NCBI GenBank assembly: GCA_002633005.1
Contig: NMRA01000231.1
Span: 312,082-376,081 of the forward strand
Direction: 5' to 3'
DNA: 64,000 bases
Source of the DNA: Phoronis australis
Lineage: Eukaryota; Phoronida; Phoronidae
Shown: in pieces, positions 20,953-32,345 of the stretch
How the letters are laid out: every line of letters begins with the position of its first letter
How positions within the stretch are numbered: the first letter of the stretch is position 1
The notes under the pieces: generated by a model
Told to the model about the DNA's origin: nothing
What the model saw: only the letters and a program-made list of their open reading frames with translations
Database searches by the model: none
Position numbers and translations under genes: made by a program

Positions 20953-23900
20953 CTAAAAGAGGTCACTGCGAGATGGAGTCGCGTGATAATCAACGTGTAG
21001 GGTCTGCATGATGTAGTGCAATTTTTGCGAGATCATGAAAAATCATTCATGTGGAACACTAGTCTTTCGTATAGACTCTATTAGCATTCAAGTGAACACC
21101 GGGGAAACACCCAGACCATTTGGTATGATTTTTACCATACTAAGCTTCGTTCTGATTTGTATTTTAATGTTTTAAATTGTCTCTTATTTGTCTCACATTC
21201 TGCAATCTTCTGTACCATATAGTTTTGTTCATTTCAATGGCGCACTCCTTCTTTTTTGAAAACATATATATGAGATACGGAAATAGAAGCAGACTGTGTT
21301 GTACGATAAACCAAAACAAGTGTTCTGCTCAAATGACATTGCGAATTCTGGCCAGCGGCGGCCACAACCCGCGTTTATTGTCTGGATCACGACTCAAGTT
21401 ACGCCAGTTAGGTTATGAAAGCATGATTTTTACGTTCAGATTATCTGGTTACACCCCATCAATGATTGACCAAGGATGAACCAGATGTTGTTCACAAGAC
21501 TTTAACCCTGATAGAAGCCGGATACAAGACCAGTGAAAGACGAGCGTTTCGCTTGTATGTTAGGGACCTTACTTCTCAAATGATTGGTCCTCGAGGCTAA
21601 AATGCTGCACGATCCTGAGTAGTAAATCCCGACAAGCATCTGCTGAGCTCAGATTTGAAACAACGTTAGACTACCCCGCATATTCCGGATTAATTTCAGC
21701 TTAGATTCAAATTTCAGAACGAAACACGCAAGAAGCGTAAGTTTGGAGCTATCAGCCATCAAAACACCTGGATCTGATCTAAATATGATAAGTTATGAAC
21801 ATAAGGTTATATCTACTCAACCATAAAACACGCGGAGGATTATGACAACGGGGGGGGGAGTCTGGGTATCGCACAGGGTAAAGTCGAGATTTAGTTGTGA
21901 GTCAGAACGAGCTTAACCCTGGATGCTTTTTGCTACAGTACTCTTTTAAAGTGGATGGTAAGCGCTTAAAAACGAAAGGTTTCGAAAGTTGGAGATGGAT
22001 GTTTACCCAAATAGAGGAATTTGCTGGCTTAAATACATTTACTATGCTTGCACNACCCCAGTTAGGTTATGAAAGCATGATTTTTACGTTCAGATTATCT
22101 GGTTACACCCCATCAATGATTGACCAAGGATGAACCAGGTGTCAGAATTGTTCACAAGACTTTAACCCTGATAGAAGCCGGATACAAGACCAGTGAAAGA
22201 CGAGCGTTTCGCTTGTATGTTAGGGACCTTACTTCTCAAATGATTGGTCCTCGAGGCTAAAATGCTGCACGATCTGAGTAGTAAATCCCGACAAGCATCT
22301 GCTGAGCTCAGATTTGAAACAACGTTAGACTACCCCGCATATTCCGGATTAATTTCAGCTTAGATTCAAATTTCAGAACGAAACACGCAAGAAGCGTAAG
22401 TTTGGAGCTGTCAGCCATCAAAACACCTGGATCTGATCTAAATATGATAAGTTATGAACATAAGGTTATATCTACTCAACCATAAAACACGCGGAGGATT
22501 ATGACAACGGGGGGGGGAGTCTGGGTATCGCACAGGGTAAAGTCGAGATTTAGTTGTGAGTCAGAACGAGCTTAACCCTGGATGCTTTTTGCCACAGTAC
22601 TCTTTTAAAGTGGATGGTAAGCGCTTAAAAACGAAAGGTTTCGAAAGTTGGAGATGGATGTTTACCCAAATAGAGGAATTTGCTGGCTCAAATACATTTA
22701 CTATGCTTGCACACGAGCATGGTAAAAGAACGCCCGTGAACTAAAACAACAATTTCACATCGATTCCGCACATAGTAGTGACTTTGAAAGGGCGTGACTG
22801 ACGACTTGCAAATACCATTTTTGGGGTGTGCAAATATTTAACGAAGGAATAAACTAAACATCTCTTTAAAAATGTGTAACTTACTACCCGAATATGACAT
22901 GATGCAGTTGGCACTGAATATCACAACCAAAATACAAGCCAGCTACGTATCTTCTGCTGTCAAAATTCTCGCAAGACAGGTGCACTGCCATGGTCATGAA
23001 AATCTGACTCGCATAAATTGAGAGTAGGCGTTAAGACGAACATGGGATTGACGCGGACGAGTATACGGTAGATGGCAGTGGAAAATCAGACAAAGGTGTG
23101 TTCCCTCATAGAATCTTATTCATAAGTGGTCACCGTCTGTAGAGGTTTTACGTTTGGTGAATCAGTTCATTAGGGTATAGGTTTGACAGATATGTTACGC
23201 TCACACTGTAACGGATATTTTCAATTTATAAATGTACCCTTGTAGGCTACTTAAACAGTAGTTGTCAAAATTCTTAGCAGTTTGTACTTTAAAATTTCAT
23301 TTCTCACAAAAAGCTTGAATCGGAGATTCAAAAGGTGTACTCTGATTTTGACTGAAGTCAACCCAGTCCCATATATCTACTCAGTGCTAGCCAGGACTTC
23401 AATTTGCATACACCTACAACGTGTTACATGTTCAAATCCAAACATTTGTTCTCCAGTGCTGGGGGTTACCGATCGAATTTTATTCAAGATGAAATTTGAT
23501 GAATTTGCTGTGACCACGTTCACTTACTAACAGGCTCCAGTAGTCCTATCTGCCTTTTGCGTCGACTGGCAATCAATCCACTAAAATCGAGTTTACAACA
23601 CTGTCCTTCCTTGCAGTCGGCCGCTGTGTCGCACTCGTGCTTAACCGTGGGAGGTGTAAGCTTAATGGGAACGTCAACCTGGACAAACGTAAGGTTCAGG
23701 TACAGTAAAGACAAAAATAATCAGACAAAACACCGTTTCCCAGTGACGACGGCTAATTCTTTTAATAGTAGAAATTACCGGACGTTAATATTCTTAATTA
23801 CAAAAGCGCTTAGCCATACTTCTTACTAACATTTTGTGAATACCCTTCGCTTAAGGTCACGAGGAAGACTTTTCTGAAGCTGTATTGGGCTTCCACTTAG

Positions 23901-26900
23901 ACACCATGGCGAGGAATTCCGGTCATTTTGTTTCAATATTTTGACTTTTACTGGAGTGATAATATTGAGAGCACATAATGAATATTGCTCTGGAAGACCG
24001 ACAATTGACAATAGATAAACATAAACTTCTGAGATTCCCCCATTGTAGCTCCGTTATGAAAGCACCCTCGACACTGCAATTCAGACAAGTTCCAGTAAAA
24101 GACAAGTAATTGTACTTTGACATACTTACACAAATAAGTACATTTCAAATTTCGTTAGCGTCCGTAACAACTTCGACAAAAGTTATCGGTTGTATACTGC
24201 ACTCAGCGACATTAGGAAAGATAGTAGGCTGCCCATACAAAAAAGCATACAAACCCTTCCAGGAATCTTTTTAGGAAAGTGGTTCGAAAAAACGATAGTC
24301 TTTCGGAAACTTGTTTTACTTACCGTACATTCATGATCAATCATGGGACTTAAAATACTAGCAAACGGTCTTTTTGTGGACAGAGTTTATAATAAAGGAG
24401 CGAGAATTAATTAGACTGAGGAAGGAGTTTTTCGGCGAAAGCTCTTGCTCTTTAACATTAATGTCCACATAAGATTCCTATGCATGTACGTATAAAAAAA
24501 TCAATTCACGGAGTTCAACAATCTGCATTTTAAGAATTCACGCCGTCCGTGTTGAACTGTATTTTGTAACACCTCATCGTGGGCGTACATTATGACGTAA
24601 TGATTTTGGAAAAGGGACATTCATCCATGAAATCAATGAAGTTGGGCTAATCAACAAGAGGGTATGGAAATTAAGTTTGGATAATGGACAACGCGCCGTT
24701 TGAATAATAATACAAGCTGCAGTTGTCGTTTGGCGCTGATCGTGATGATGGGAATAGCAATGCCAGCACATGGAAACATGTAAATTGTACACCCAATCAT
24801 CTCAGAAAGATAACTGAAAAGGACAACGGCCTTAGATTACGGCGAATGAAATTGATGCATGTTTTATTTCAAACAACACGAACGGAACACTGGTGTTCTT
24901 TTCACGTGGCTCAACCACTTGCATTTTGTCTTTTTATCTTCACCGTTGGTGAGAGGATACGAGCGCTCAAAATCACCTGCAAAACCAACAGTTTTTGCAA
25001 ATACATCGTCGGCCGTGGGCCACAAGAGGTACATGTATATACAAATCCACAGAATGGATTTTCATAAAGGATTAAAACTAAAAATATTCCTCAACAGAAC
25101 AAACTTCAAAAGTTGACAGAACTATAAAGGTGCATGAATTGACGATAATGATGACATTGTGTACACTTATTTTAATAGGGTAAAAAGAGTGTGCGAACTT
25201 TACAAAAACAGTGATATGCAGTAAAGACCATTGATTCAAGGCACAAAAACTCAAATTTGTGAAAACAAATGCCAGTAACACACATTTCTTACAATGGATA
25301 TCAACAGCAGACGCGGATCTACAGGGGGAGTTCAGTGGGTTTAAACCCCCCCCTCGGGACAGGATTAAAAATAAAAACTGGAAAAAAAAATCGCCAGAAA
25401 AACGAAATTAGCTACTAAAAATCCCAAAAAATATTACACGGGAGGAGGGAAACCCTCTCGCGACCTTCCTGCTCCTCGGCGCTACGCGCCTCGGATTCTC
25501 TCGAATCCTAAACCCCCCCTTACTGAAATCGTAGATCTGCCACTGAACAGAACTGGAATCCTGAAGATTTCCCCAGTATGAGTTACCCTTTTTCATCATT
25601 CAATCCATATGTTAATGAGGATGACTTTGTGAACCATCTTAATTTCTGAACTTGTGATTGGTTAAAGAGGCAGCATACAGGGCCAGCTCTTGCTAAATTA
25701 TGGCCCAAAAATCTGATTTTTTTCGAAACAAACGTGCTACTTAAAATGTGAGACTTTTCGTATTCCAATTGTTTGACACTACAAATAGCAATACAAGAAA
25801 AAGGGCGTTGCCTCCAGGACATCGTCACGTGGCGAGGATACTTGAGCTACGGTTTGCAGCCTACTCTGTAGGTACATGACCGTGCTCACGTTTCTCAGCA
25901 TGACCCTACTTGTACTAGCTCCGTTTTGATATGCAAGTGCCAGGTTCCATTACATGGGCGGCGCACCATAGGGGACTGGGGACTAAAGTCCAGACTTTTT
26001 ACAGTGCTGCACCGCTCATGGTCTATAGACGGTGAACTACAGGGGGCTGGGGCTTTAGCCCCCATTTTTTCTGTGCTTTGCCGCCCATGCATTAGTTGTA
26101 TTTTACTTGGAACGATTATACCATTTTGGGTTTATTCAATGGTCGAGTGTGTATTTTCTAACTTTTCATTTTTATAAAGAACACAAATACAAAGACATTG
26201 AAGACAAAAATTATAAGCTATTCTAACTCACACCATAAACCACACATACGCATGCAACGAACTCAAGCAAGCACAAACACGCATACACACACACCCTTCC
26301 CCCTCAACATAACCACTCACTTTAGTAGGATGTTGTCAGGAAAAAGTTATGTTTAACCAGTTTCTCCAGGCTGCATGGTATTCAACTAAACTATTATTAT
26401 TTAATGACATTAATGTTTGAATATAAATATGACAGAAACTGGGATTATCTTTAATACTTAGATATGAAAATAACATATATTAATTGCATTAGAATCCAGT
26501 TCAAACTTTATCTTCATTATTTATGGACAAGCCAAAAATCATTGTTTTTTGTCAATGATCAAATTGTTACTTTTTAAAGACAGCACTTAACTGCGTAATT
26601 CTTCTACTAATATTTTTATATTATTGTATTTGTAACTGCACAACAATTTTCACAGGAATTTGTAACATCACATGTCAATCTTATGTTTTTAGCCATACAT
26701 CTCCCTTTTATAAATAACGTCTGACCCGGGAAATTATATGTCCATCTACATTGTACCTTTCTCATTCACTTAGAAATACACCCGGATGCCAACTTGTAAA
26801 CAACTGTTGAGCTAAGGTATTGGTCTTCAGTTGTCGAAACTGAGATTTCCTTTTGATTGTCAGACTGGCATCATTCAAAAATCCGGAAAGAGCTACAACT

Positions 26901-27346
26901 GCACCAAAAATGCAAGACAAGTTTATATTGTGCTAATTAAAACCCGACGAGGTGCGTAACATGGAACGTACCATAGGCTTTGAGAATTAATCCATAAACA
27001 GTATTTGCTGACGAGTTAATAATTTTTCCAATGCTCATTAAAGACTATAGCTATAGCTTCCGAATGATCCTTATTACTTTTGCGGTAAAAAACCCTGAGA
27101 GCCGTTGTCGACACAGAATTGCCTCCTAAGAGATCGTTTCCGAAAGAGCTTGGTGAGCGATCCATCTGAAATCGCTGAGTGGGTGGGCCACGTAGTTTTT
27201 GGTTACAATGTAAATGTCCACAAAAGGAAGAATGGATTATAATCAACGAGCTATTGCACTTGTTGACTGCACGCGCTCGTACCTCGGTTCAGTCCTACCT
27301 TGGCAAATGCCGCACCAACAAGAAGGAGAAGAAACCACCAACTCAT
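20756..27346 (-). CDS. Secreted ten-cysteine peptide, prokineticin/colipase-like fold, three exons
   Basis: Complete gene of 131 codons plus stop: exons 27346-27299, 23678-23528 and 20952-20756, phases 0 and 1, GT-AG junctions. Exon 1 is a signal peptide (MSWWFLLLLVGAAFA). The mature part has ten cysteines with spacings C-x5-C-x4-CC, a long loop, C-x9-C, then C-x-C-x5-C and a final YKC. Apart from the long loop this is the prokineticin pattern, which also resembles colipase and Dickkopf C-terminal folds. It lacks the AVIT N-terminus needed by vertebrate prokineticins for their receptors; the mature chain begins VDVPIKL or close to it. The loop between the fourth and fifth cysteines carries SRRKRQ, a furin-type site. 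Role inferred: extracellular signalling or immune/haematopoietic cytokine, as for astakines. A colipase-like cofactor role is possible. Confidence 0.8.
21414..22053. repeat. Left copy of a 640-base duplication ending at a single N
   Basis: CCAGTTAGGTTATGAAAG to ATGCTTGCAC is repeated almost exactly at 22058-22713. The isolated N at 22054 is the join. It lies in intron 2 of the cysteine-rich peptide gene and has no coding effect. Confidence 0.9.
22058..22713. repeat. Right copy of the 640-base duplication
   Basis: Differs from the left copy by a few substitutions and short indels (for example GTCAGAATT near 22140). The pattern is the same single-N haplotype type seen at 9336. Confidence 0.9.
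23528..23678 (-). CDS. Cysteine-rich peptide exon 2 (Cys 1-4 and basic loop)
   Basis: 151 bases, phase 0 in and 1 out. Encodes VDVPIKLTPPTVKHEC, CDTAADCKEGQCC and the loop SGLIASRRKRQIGLLEPV. The acceptor is TTTGTCCAG and the donor GTAAGT; the split codon A|GA gives Arg at the junction. Confidence 0.82.
25308..25545. mobile_element. MITE with GATCTA terminal inverted repeats, copy 1
   Basis: Starts CAGACGCGGATCTAC and ends GTAGATCTGCCACTG. The 5-base flank AACAG is duplicated exactly on both sides (25303-25307 and 25546-25550), good evidence for a transposition event. The interior has C/G runs and no coding capacity. Located in intron 1 of the cysteine-rich peptide gene. A second, inverted copy is at 28035-28222. 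Confidence 0.7.
25948..26095. repeat. Two-unit direct repeat, about 70 bases each
   Basis: GGCGCACCATAGGGGACTGG to CACCGCTCATGG is followed by the diverged unit GGTGAACTACAGGGGGCTGG to GCCGCCCATGC. Each unit contains a GGGGxxxAAAGxCC hairpin. Probably a small non-autonomous element dimer. Confidence 0.45.
27299..27346 (-). CDS. Cysteine-rich peptide exon 1 (signal peptide)
   Basis: Sixteen codons from ATG at 27346 to AAG, then the donor GTAGGA (phase 0). It is too short to stand alone. It was found because it gives a textbook signal sequence ending AAFA-K, has a promoter just upstream, and its phase fits exon 2. Confidence 0.78.
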
Positions 27347-27379
27347 GTTGAGAACTGCACAACGGAACGGATCGGTATT

Positions 27380-27414
27380 GACTGAGCTTTCGATCAATGG
27401 TATCGCTCTATAAA
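27380..27414 (-). promoter_or_regulatory. Core promoter of the cysteine-rich peptide gene
   Basis: On the minus strand a TTTATAGA TATA box (27414-27407) is followed 29 bases later by TCAGTC, an initiator match, with the A at 27383. This predicts a 5' UTR of about 37 bases before the ATG at 27346. Confidence 0.5.
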
Positions 27415-28034
27415 GACATATGATTACCCTCTCACGACTGGCGCGTACCTGTTGGCGTAATATCTTTATCTAACCCACGCGATACGACAGCTGGTGTTGT
27501 ATGTTTGTACGCCCTTACTGAAGCTGACAAAGCCAACGGATCACAACGCAGTATTGGAATGATACGGCAGCGTTTTTATTTTGTCTACCAGTTCTTGATG
27601 ATGCCAGGCATCCAGGTTGTGATGAACGAGTTCTAACTATGGGCAGAATTGTCAAACCTTACTTTTTAACACTTTCAATGACTGCCTAATAATTATTTGA
27701 AAGCCAAGACAATGGATTGGAAGCAGACCAAGTTGAATTTAAAGAGAAACCAACTAGTAATTTTTGTCTTGAATATCAAACAATAATAGTTTCTTTATCC
27801 AACTAAGTGAGAAAATCGATAGCATTACCAATATCAAAACACGAGAAACTCGATACCATTACCAATATTAAAACACGAATTACAATTCATAAGCACCAAA
27901 ACAAATGCTTCTGCCAGTTCCAAGTCTCACACAATGTGCATAAGCGACATTTTTTAATTCTTAGGGAAGGCCAGTCCTAAAATAATCTGAGGCGTTTTCT
28001 CGAGTTGTTGGTGGTAAAGAATATTGTGTGACAA

Positions 28035-28222
28035 CAGTGGCAGATCTACGTTTTCAGCAAGGGGGTTAGGATTCACCGAGCGGAGGGAAGGTCGTGAGGG
28101 AGTTTCCCTCCTCCTGTGTAAGATTTTCCTGACGACATTTTTAAAATTTTTATGTTCAATCCAGCCGCGAAGGGAGGGGGGGGGGCGTTGAACTTCCAAA
28201 ACTCCCCGTAGATCCGCCTCTG
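28035..28222. mobile_element. MITE with GATCTA terminal inverted repeats, copy 2 (inverted)
   Basis: Starts CAGTGGCAGATCTACG and ends GTAGATCCGCCTCTG. It aligns with the reverse complement of 25308-25545 through the shared GGAGGGAAxCxCxxGACCTTCC block. Flanks GACAA and GACAC may be a decayed target duplication. It lies about 690 bases upstream of the cysteine-rich peptide gene start. Confidence 0.6.
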
Positions 28223-28229
28223 GACACAA

Positions 28230-29270
28230 TTGATGAGAGTTAGAGACCTGCTTTGCTATCCAATTTTAACCGGCAAAGTGTAACGAAATGCAATTTTAAC
28301 TAACTCCTGATCCCAGGGAAAAATCTTGGAGCTAATTTCCGAATCCGACTCGTAAGTTAAAGCCTAAAGATCGGTTTTGTCTTTTGCATACTGTTCCTTT
28401 TACCTTCAAAGACCTTCTGATACCATCCCTAACGAGATAATGAAAACCTCACAACGTGTGGAATGTACCAGCTACCGGTACAATTATGTAAAACCCTGCA
28501 ACAGGCATGGCGAGAACACGAACGGAGATAAACGCGACTGAAGTTGAACGATTGCTGCAGAATCCAAAACAAGGTTCAAAATGGTATTTTCCTTAACTTC
28601 TCGGAAGAGCTTAAATGTTACTTTTAGTTAATTATTACTTCTGTTTGAAAGTTAAGCCTGTTGTTGAAAGAATGTTATTGTACTTGAGAATTAGGATTGC
28701 ACCTCGAAAGATGCCAGCAAAATGAAGTCGTGTACTATTTGGCTATTTAATTAATCTTTATTTCACTAGTGCATGTAGTCGACGCGCAGGTCAATAGAGC
28801 AATTTAGGGAAAACTTGGCATTTTAAGAACTTATGCAACAAGTCTCTGTTACGTCATACAAGTGGCACAATCTTGTTACCGGACATGTTTTGAACTATTC
28901 CTGACTGAGACAAGTCTAAAAGGCACATCTCTGAAATTTTCAAAAAACAAGGTTATTGCGTTTGTGAGAATGTATGTGTGCAATATTGCAATTATAAGGG
29001 ATTGAAAAATATATAATGTAAATCATCATTTTTTCACATTTTACAACATATGCACGATCCGTTTTAAAATCAACGTGAATCTGCATAAAAAACCATTGAG
29101 ACATACTCTCTGATGCTTGATTAGAACTTTTCGTAAGTATGAGGCCTGTACATATTTTTCCTTTTATTTTATATTTTCTATTTTCTCCTTTTTCTCATGA
29201 GATTTTTTGTATCCCCATATTTACCTCCTCTCAAATTTTTGACCTTTTCTGCGGTTCACTCACAGGGGCG
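28230..29270. other. No gene seen
   Basis: AT-rich intergenic sequence between the MITE and the DIRS-like element. Confidence 0.5.
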
Positions 29271-32200
29271 GTTAATCCTTGTGTATAATCCATGATTTCA
29301 CCGGTTACATGGAGGTTTTCTTCGGTTGTTTTGGCTTCCTTAGCCAACTAGTTAATCCCTCGGCCACCAGGGCTCCTACGCCCTGTTTATATATATTTTG
29401 TCTTACCGCGCTCAAATCAATCACATTTTGGAGGTTTGCCTACAGGGGACTTTATAGTGCCGTGTTCCAACCAGAATTTTCGTCGTTTTTTCCTGACGAG
29501 GTTCTTATTTTCTTCCTGGGATTATCATATTCCTTTATTTACCATGCTTTTCTGCATGTCCTCTTGGTTGTTCACCTTTTTCTTCTCTCCTTCCATTCCA
29601 GGGTCGCCACCGTGGTTTTCCCACGGTAGTCTACACAGTATGTTTTCTTTTCCAGCATGGGACATAAGAAATCTACGAGGGGGTCTACCTGCAAGTCCTT
29701 CAGGCCTTTTGCGCGACCTCAACCTGCGCAACCTTCAACATCAGTTGAAACTAAAACGCCGACCCCTCATCGACTACGCCAAACTGGCCACTGAACTAAA
29801 TCGACTTTATGACTCCGATTACTCAATTCCGCCGTCCACTATTCAACCGCCCACTGTTAACCCGCCATTGGACCCGTCAGATAACGTCCTTCCATCGCAA
29901 CCTGCCTTCATCGCCACATCTCCAGCCTCTGACAAGGCTCCAACTTCATTTGACCCATCTATCAGTAGAATGTATGCATCTTTGTCCCTGGGGCTCCATG
30001 TCGACTCCAAAACTCATCAATGTATCTTAAATAAGTATTTATCGATTTTTCTTCTCTCCTTTCAGGTGAGCCCTCCACCTCCTCCAATCGTAACACCCCA
30101 TTTTTTCACCTCGTCACGACCAAAGGCCATCTCGTCCAACCTATAGTGGACTCACGCCTTCAACATTTTCCACTCCATCCTGGTTCAGAAGTTCCCTCAG
30201 GACGCCCATAAGCTCCCCAAATATTCTACCATTATCCACGACTGCCACGCACACTGGCTCACAGCAGCCTTGTTCTACGATACAAACTTAGAAAATTTTG
30301 GTCATCTTTCCCCTTCGAGTGGGACCAAATCCATTTGGATCTTTGACGCCAAATTTACCTCAGGGTCCAACGTCACCCCTCCTTTCGTCATTCCTTTTGC
30401 CAGGGTTCATCAACCTCCACAATTTTCGGGGCCCCCGTGCCTCGACCCCTAACCTCCACTCTTTCCCTTTACATGTAGGTATCTGCTGTAAATGTAATTT
30501 CAATGACCAGCCTTGCAACCTTCCCCTCTGCAGATACCAGCACTGTTGCGGCTTCTGAGGCGCCAAACACATGGCACGTTCATGCTCTTCCGACGCCAAA
30601 GCTGTCATCGTGCTAGGCTTCGCAGCCGCCAGGATTCCCAACACCCGTAACAGTAAACAAACGTAAACCTCTCCCTTCCGATTAAAAGACTCTCTTGGCT
30701 ACGTAACTAATTAATGGTTTCTCTTTTGGTTTCATGTTCAGCGCCTCCCAGATCTGCCACCCACCTCCCACAAGCCACCCGTCCACGCTCCGTAAACCGT
30801 GTGTTACTTCTCAGAAAATACAGACCGAGGTTCTGCTGGGTTGCTTTGCTGTTCCCTTCTCATCCCCTTCATTCCCATGTTTCTCTTCGTTGCGTCTTGC
30901 CCTCATTCATACAGTGTAAGTCTGCACCATACCATTTTCGTTAGATTCATAACTTGTCCTACCCGCCTCGTCACCCTAATTCAGTTAACTCAATCATTCC
31001 TCCTCAATTCTGTTGAGTCCAGTACCAATCCAACACTGATGCTATCAGCCTGGAACTCAACTGCCTCATGGCCACGTCCGACGCCAAGGACGCTTTTCGC
31101 ATCGTACCGGTTCAACCTGACGAATACCATCTTTTAGGCCGGCAACTTCTACTACGACAGGTGCCAAGCATTTAGTTGTGTCTGTACCTGCAACATCTTA
31201 GGAAAGTTCAGTTCTGCGATTCAGTGGATACTGGAAAACAACCTCAATGTCGCCGGCATATCTCACTACCTCGACGACTTCTTTTCCTTGGGTCCCCATC
31301 CTGGCCAAAATGCTCTAAGGACCTCGCCCCGTTTATGTCACTCTGGGACTGTGGCCATCCCTATCAATAACAACAAGCCGATTCAACCAACCACCTTAAT
31401 CACCATCTACGACATCCATCTCGATTCTGCGACCACGACTGCTTCTCTCCCACAGGACAAGGTGGACAAGGCTGCCGACCTCCTCCTTGACTTCCAAAAG
31501 CGCTGGAAGGTTACACTTCGCGATCTTCATTCCTTGATTGGTGTACTCAACTTCGTCTTCTCTGTCATCGTGCCCGGCCACGCAGATATAACGATACCAG
31601 ACCACTTCGTCACTCTCAATAAAGAAGCCAGAGTGGACCTCAGGACTTCAATGGGAAAAAACTGTTTGTATTCGACGAATGGACATATCCCGATACCATA
31701 AAAGAGTACTCCGACGCGGCAGGTTTGCCTGTCAGTAGCCTGCGCACATTCAACGCCATCACATAACGTTCAAGAAACTCCTACCTATGTGTTGTCATAG
31801 CGCTTGAGTTTTGGTTCTCGAAGCTCGACAATCACAAGATTCTCTTCCTGTGCGACAACAGTGCTGTCGTTGACATTATCAACAAGACCTCTTCCCAACA
31901 CCACCCATTATGTCCCTAGTTCGTCGTCTAGTCGTCTCCGTTCTTACTTTTAACGTTCATTTTAAGGCAAAACATATCCCTGGTCTCACTAACGTCGTTG
32001 CTGATGCATTTTCTCGTTTCATCTTACAGGTCGCCTTTTCCCAGGGTTCTTAGCTCAGCTCTCATCAGACGCAGATCCCGCCACATCTCTTAAAGGCGTG
32101 ACTAGACTGCTCCGGGCTTCCCTTACCCTTCCATACCACAGTCCTTCACCCGCATCCTCCACAACCTTTGCACAATTCTACCTCTCCTCTACTTACTCAC

Positions 32201-32345
32201 CTCTTACACTGGCTATTAACATGCCTTTCTTACCCAACTACACCCCCATCTTTTCGAATCTGGCACTAGTGCCTCGTATATCCTGTCCTATTTCTGTGCT
32301 CTTAAGTCGATCAAGTTTTGTTAGGCCAAAGGAACAAAATACAGA
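29270..32345 (+). mobile_element. Decayed DIRS-type retroelement
   Basis: Order on the plus strand: gag-like region with LVQKFPQDAHKL near 30190 and a CCKCN..PLCRYQHCCG zinc knuckle at about 30480-30560; reverse transcriptase with SDAKDAFRIVPVQPDEYHLL at about 31077-31137 and the catalytic YLDDFF at 31267-31284; the RT-RNase H connection LPQDKVDKAADLLLDF and VTLRDLHSLIGVLNF (31450-31560); RNase H-like LCDNSAVVDIINK at 31845; KHIPGLTNVVADAFSRF at about 31968; then the start of a tyrosine recombinase (LLRASL near 32105, and a TGY segment near 32207). Frameshifts and stops break every domain. DIRS elements integrate with a tyrosine recombinase, which fits the gene order. No terminal repeats could be defined. 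Confidence 0.78.
31288..31701 (+). pseudogene. Reverse transcriptase thumb/connection fragment of the DIRS element
   Basis: The longest intact piece of the element. TIYDIHLDSATTTASLPQDK, then KRWKVTLRDLHSLIGVLNF and VIVPGHADI match the palm-to-RNase H transition of DIRS polymerases. It stands in a different frame from the upstream YLDDFF motif, so the gene is dead. Confidence 0.7.
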
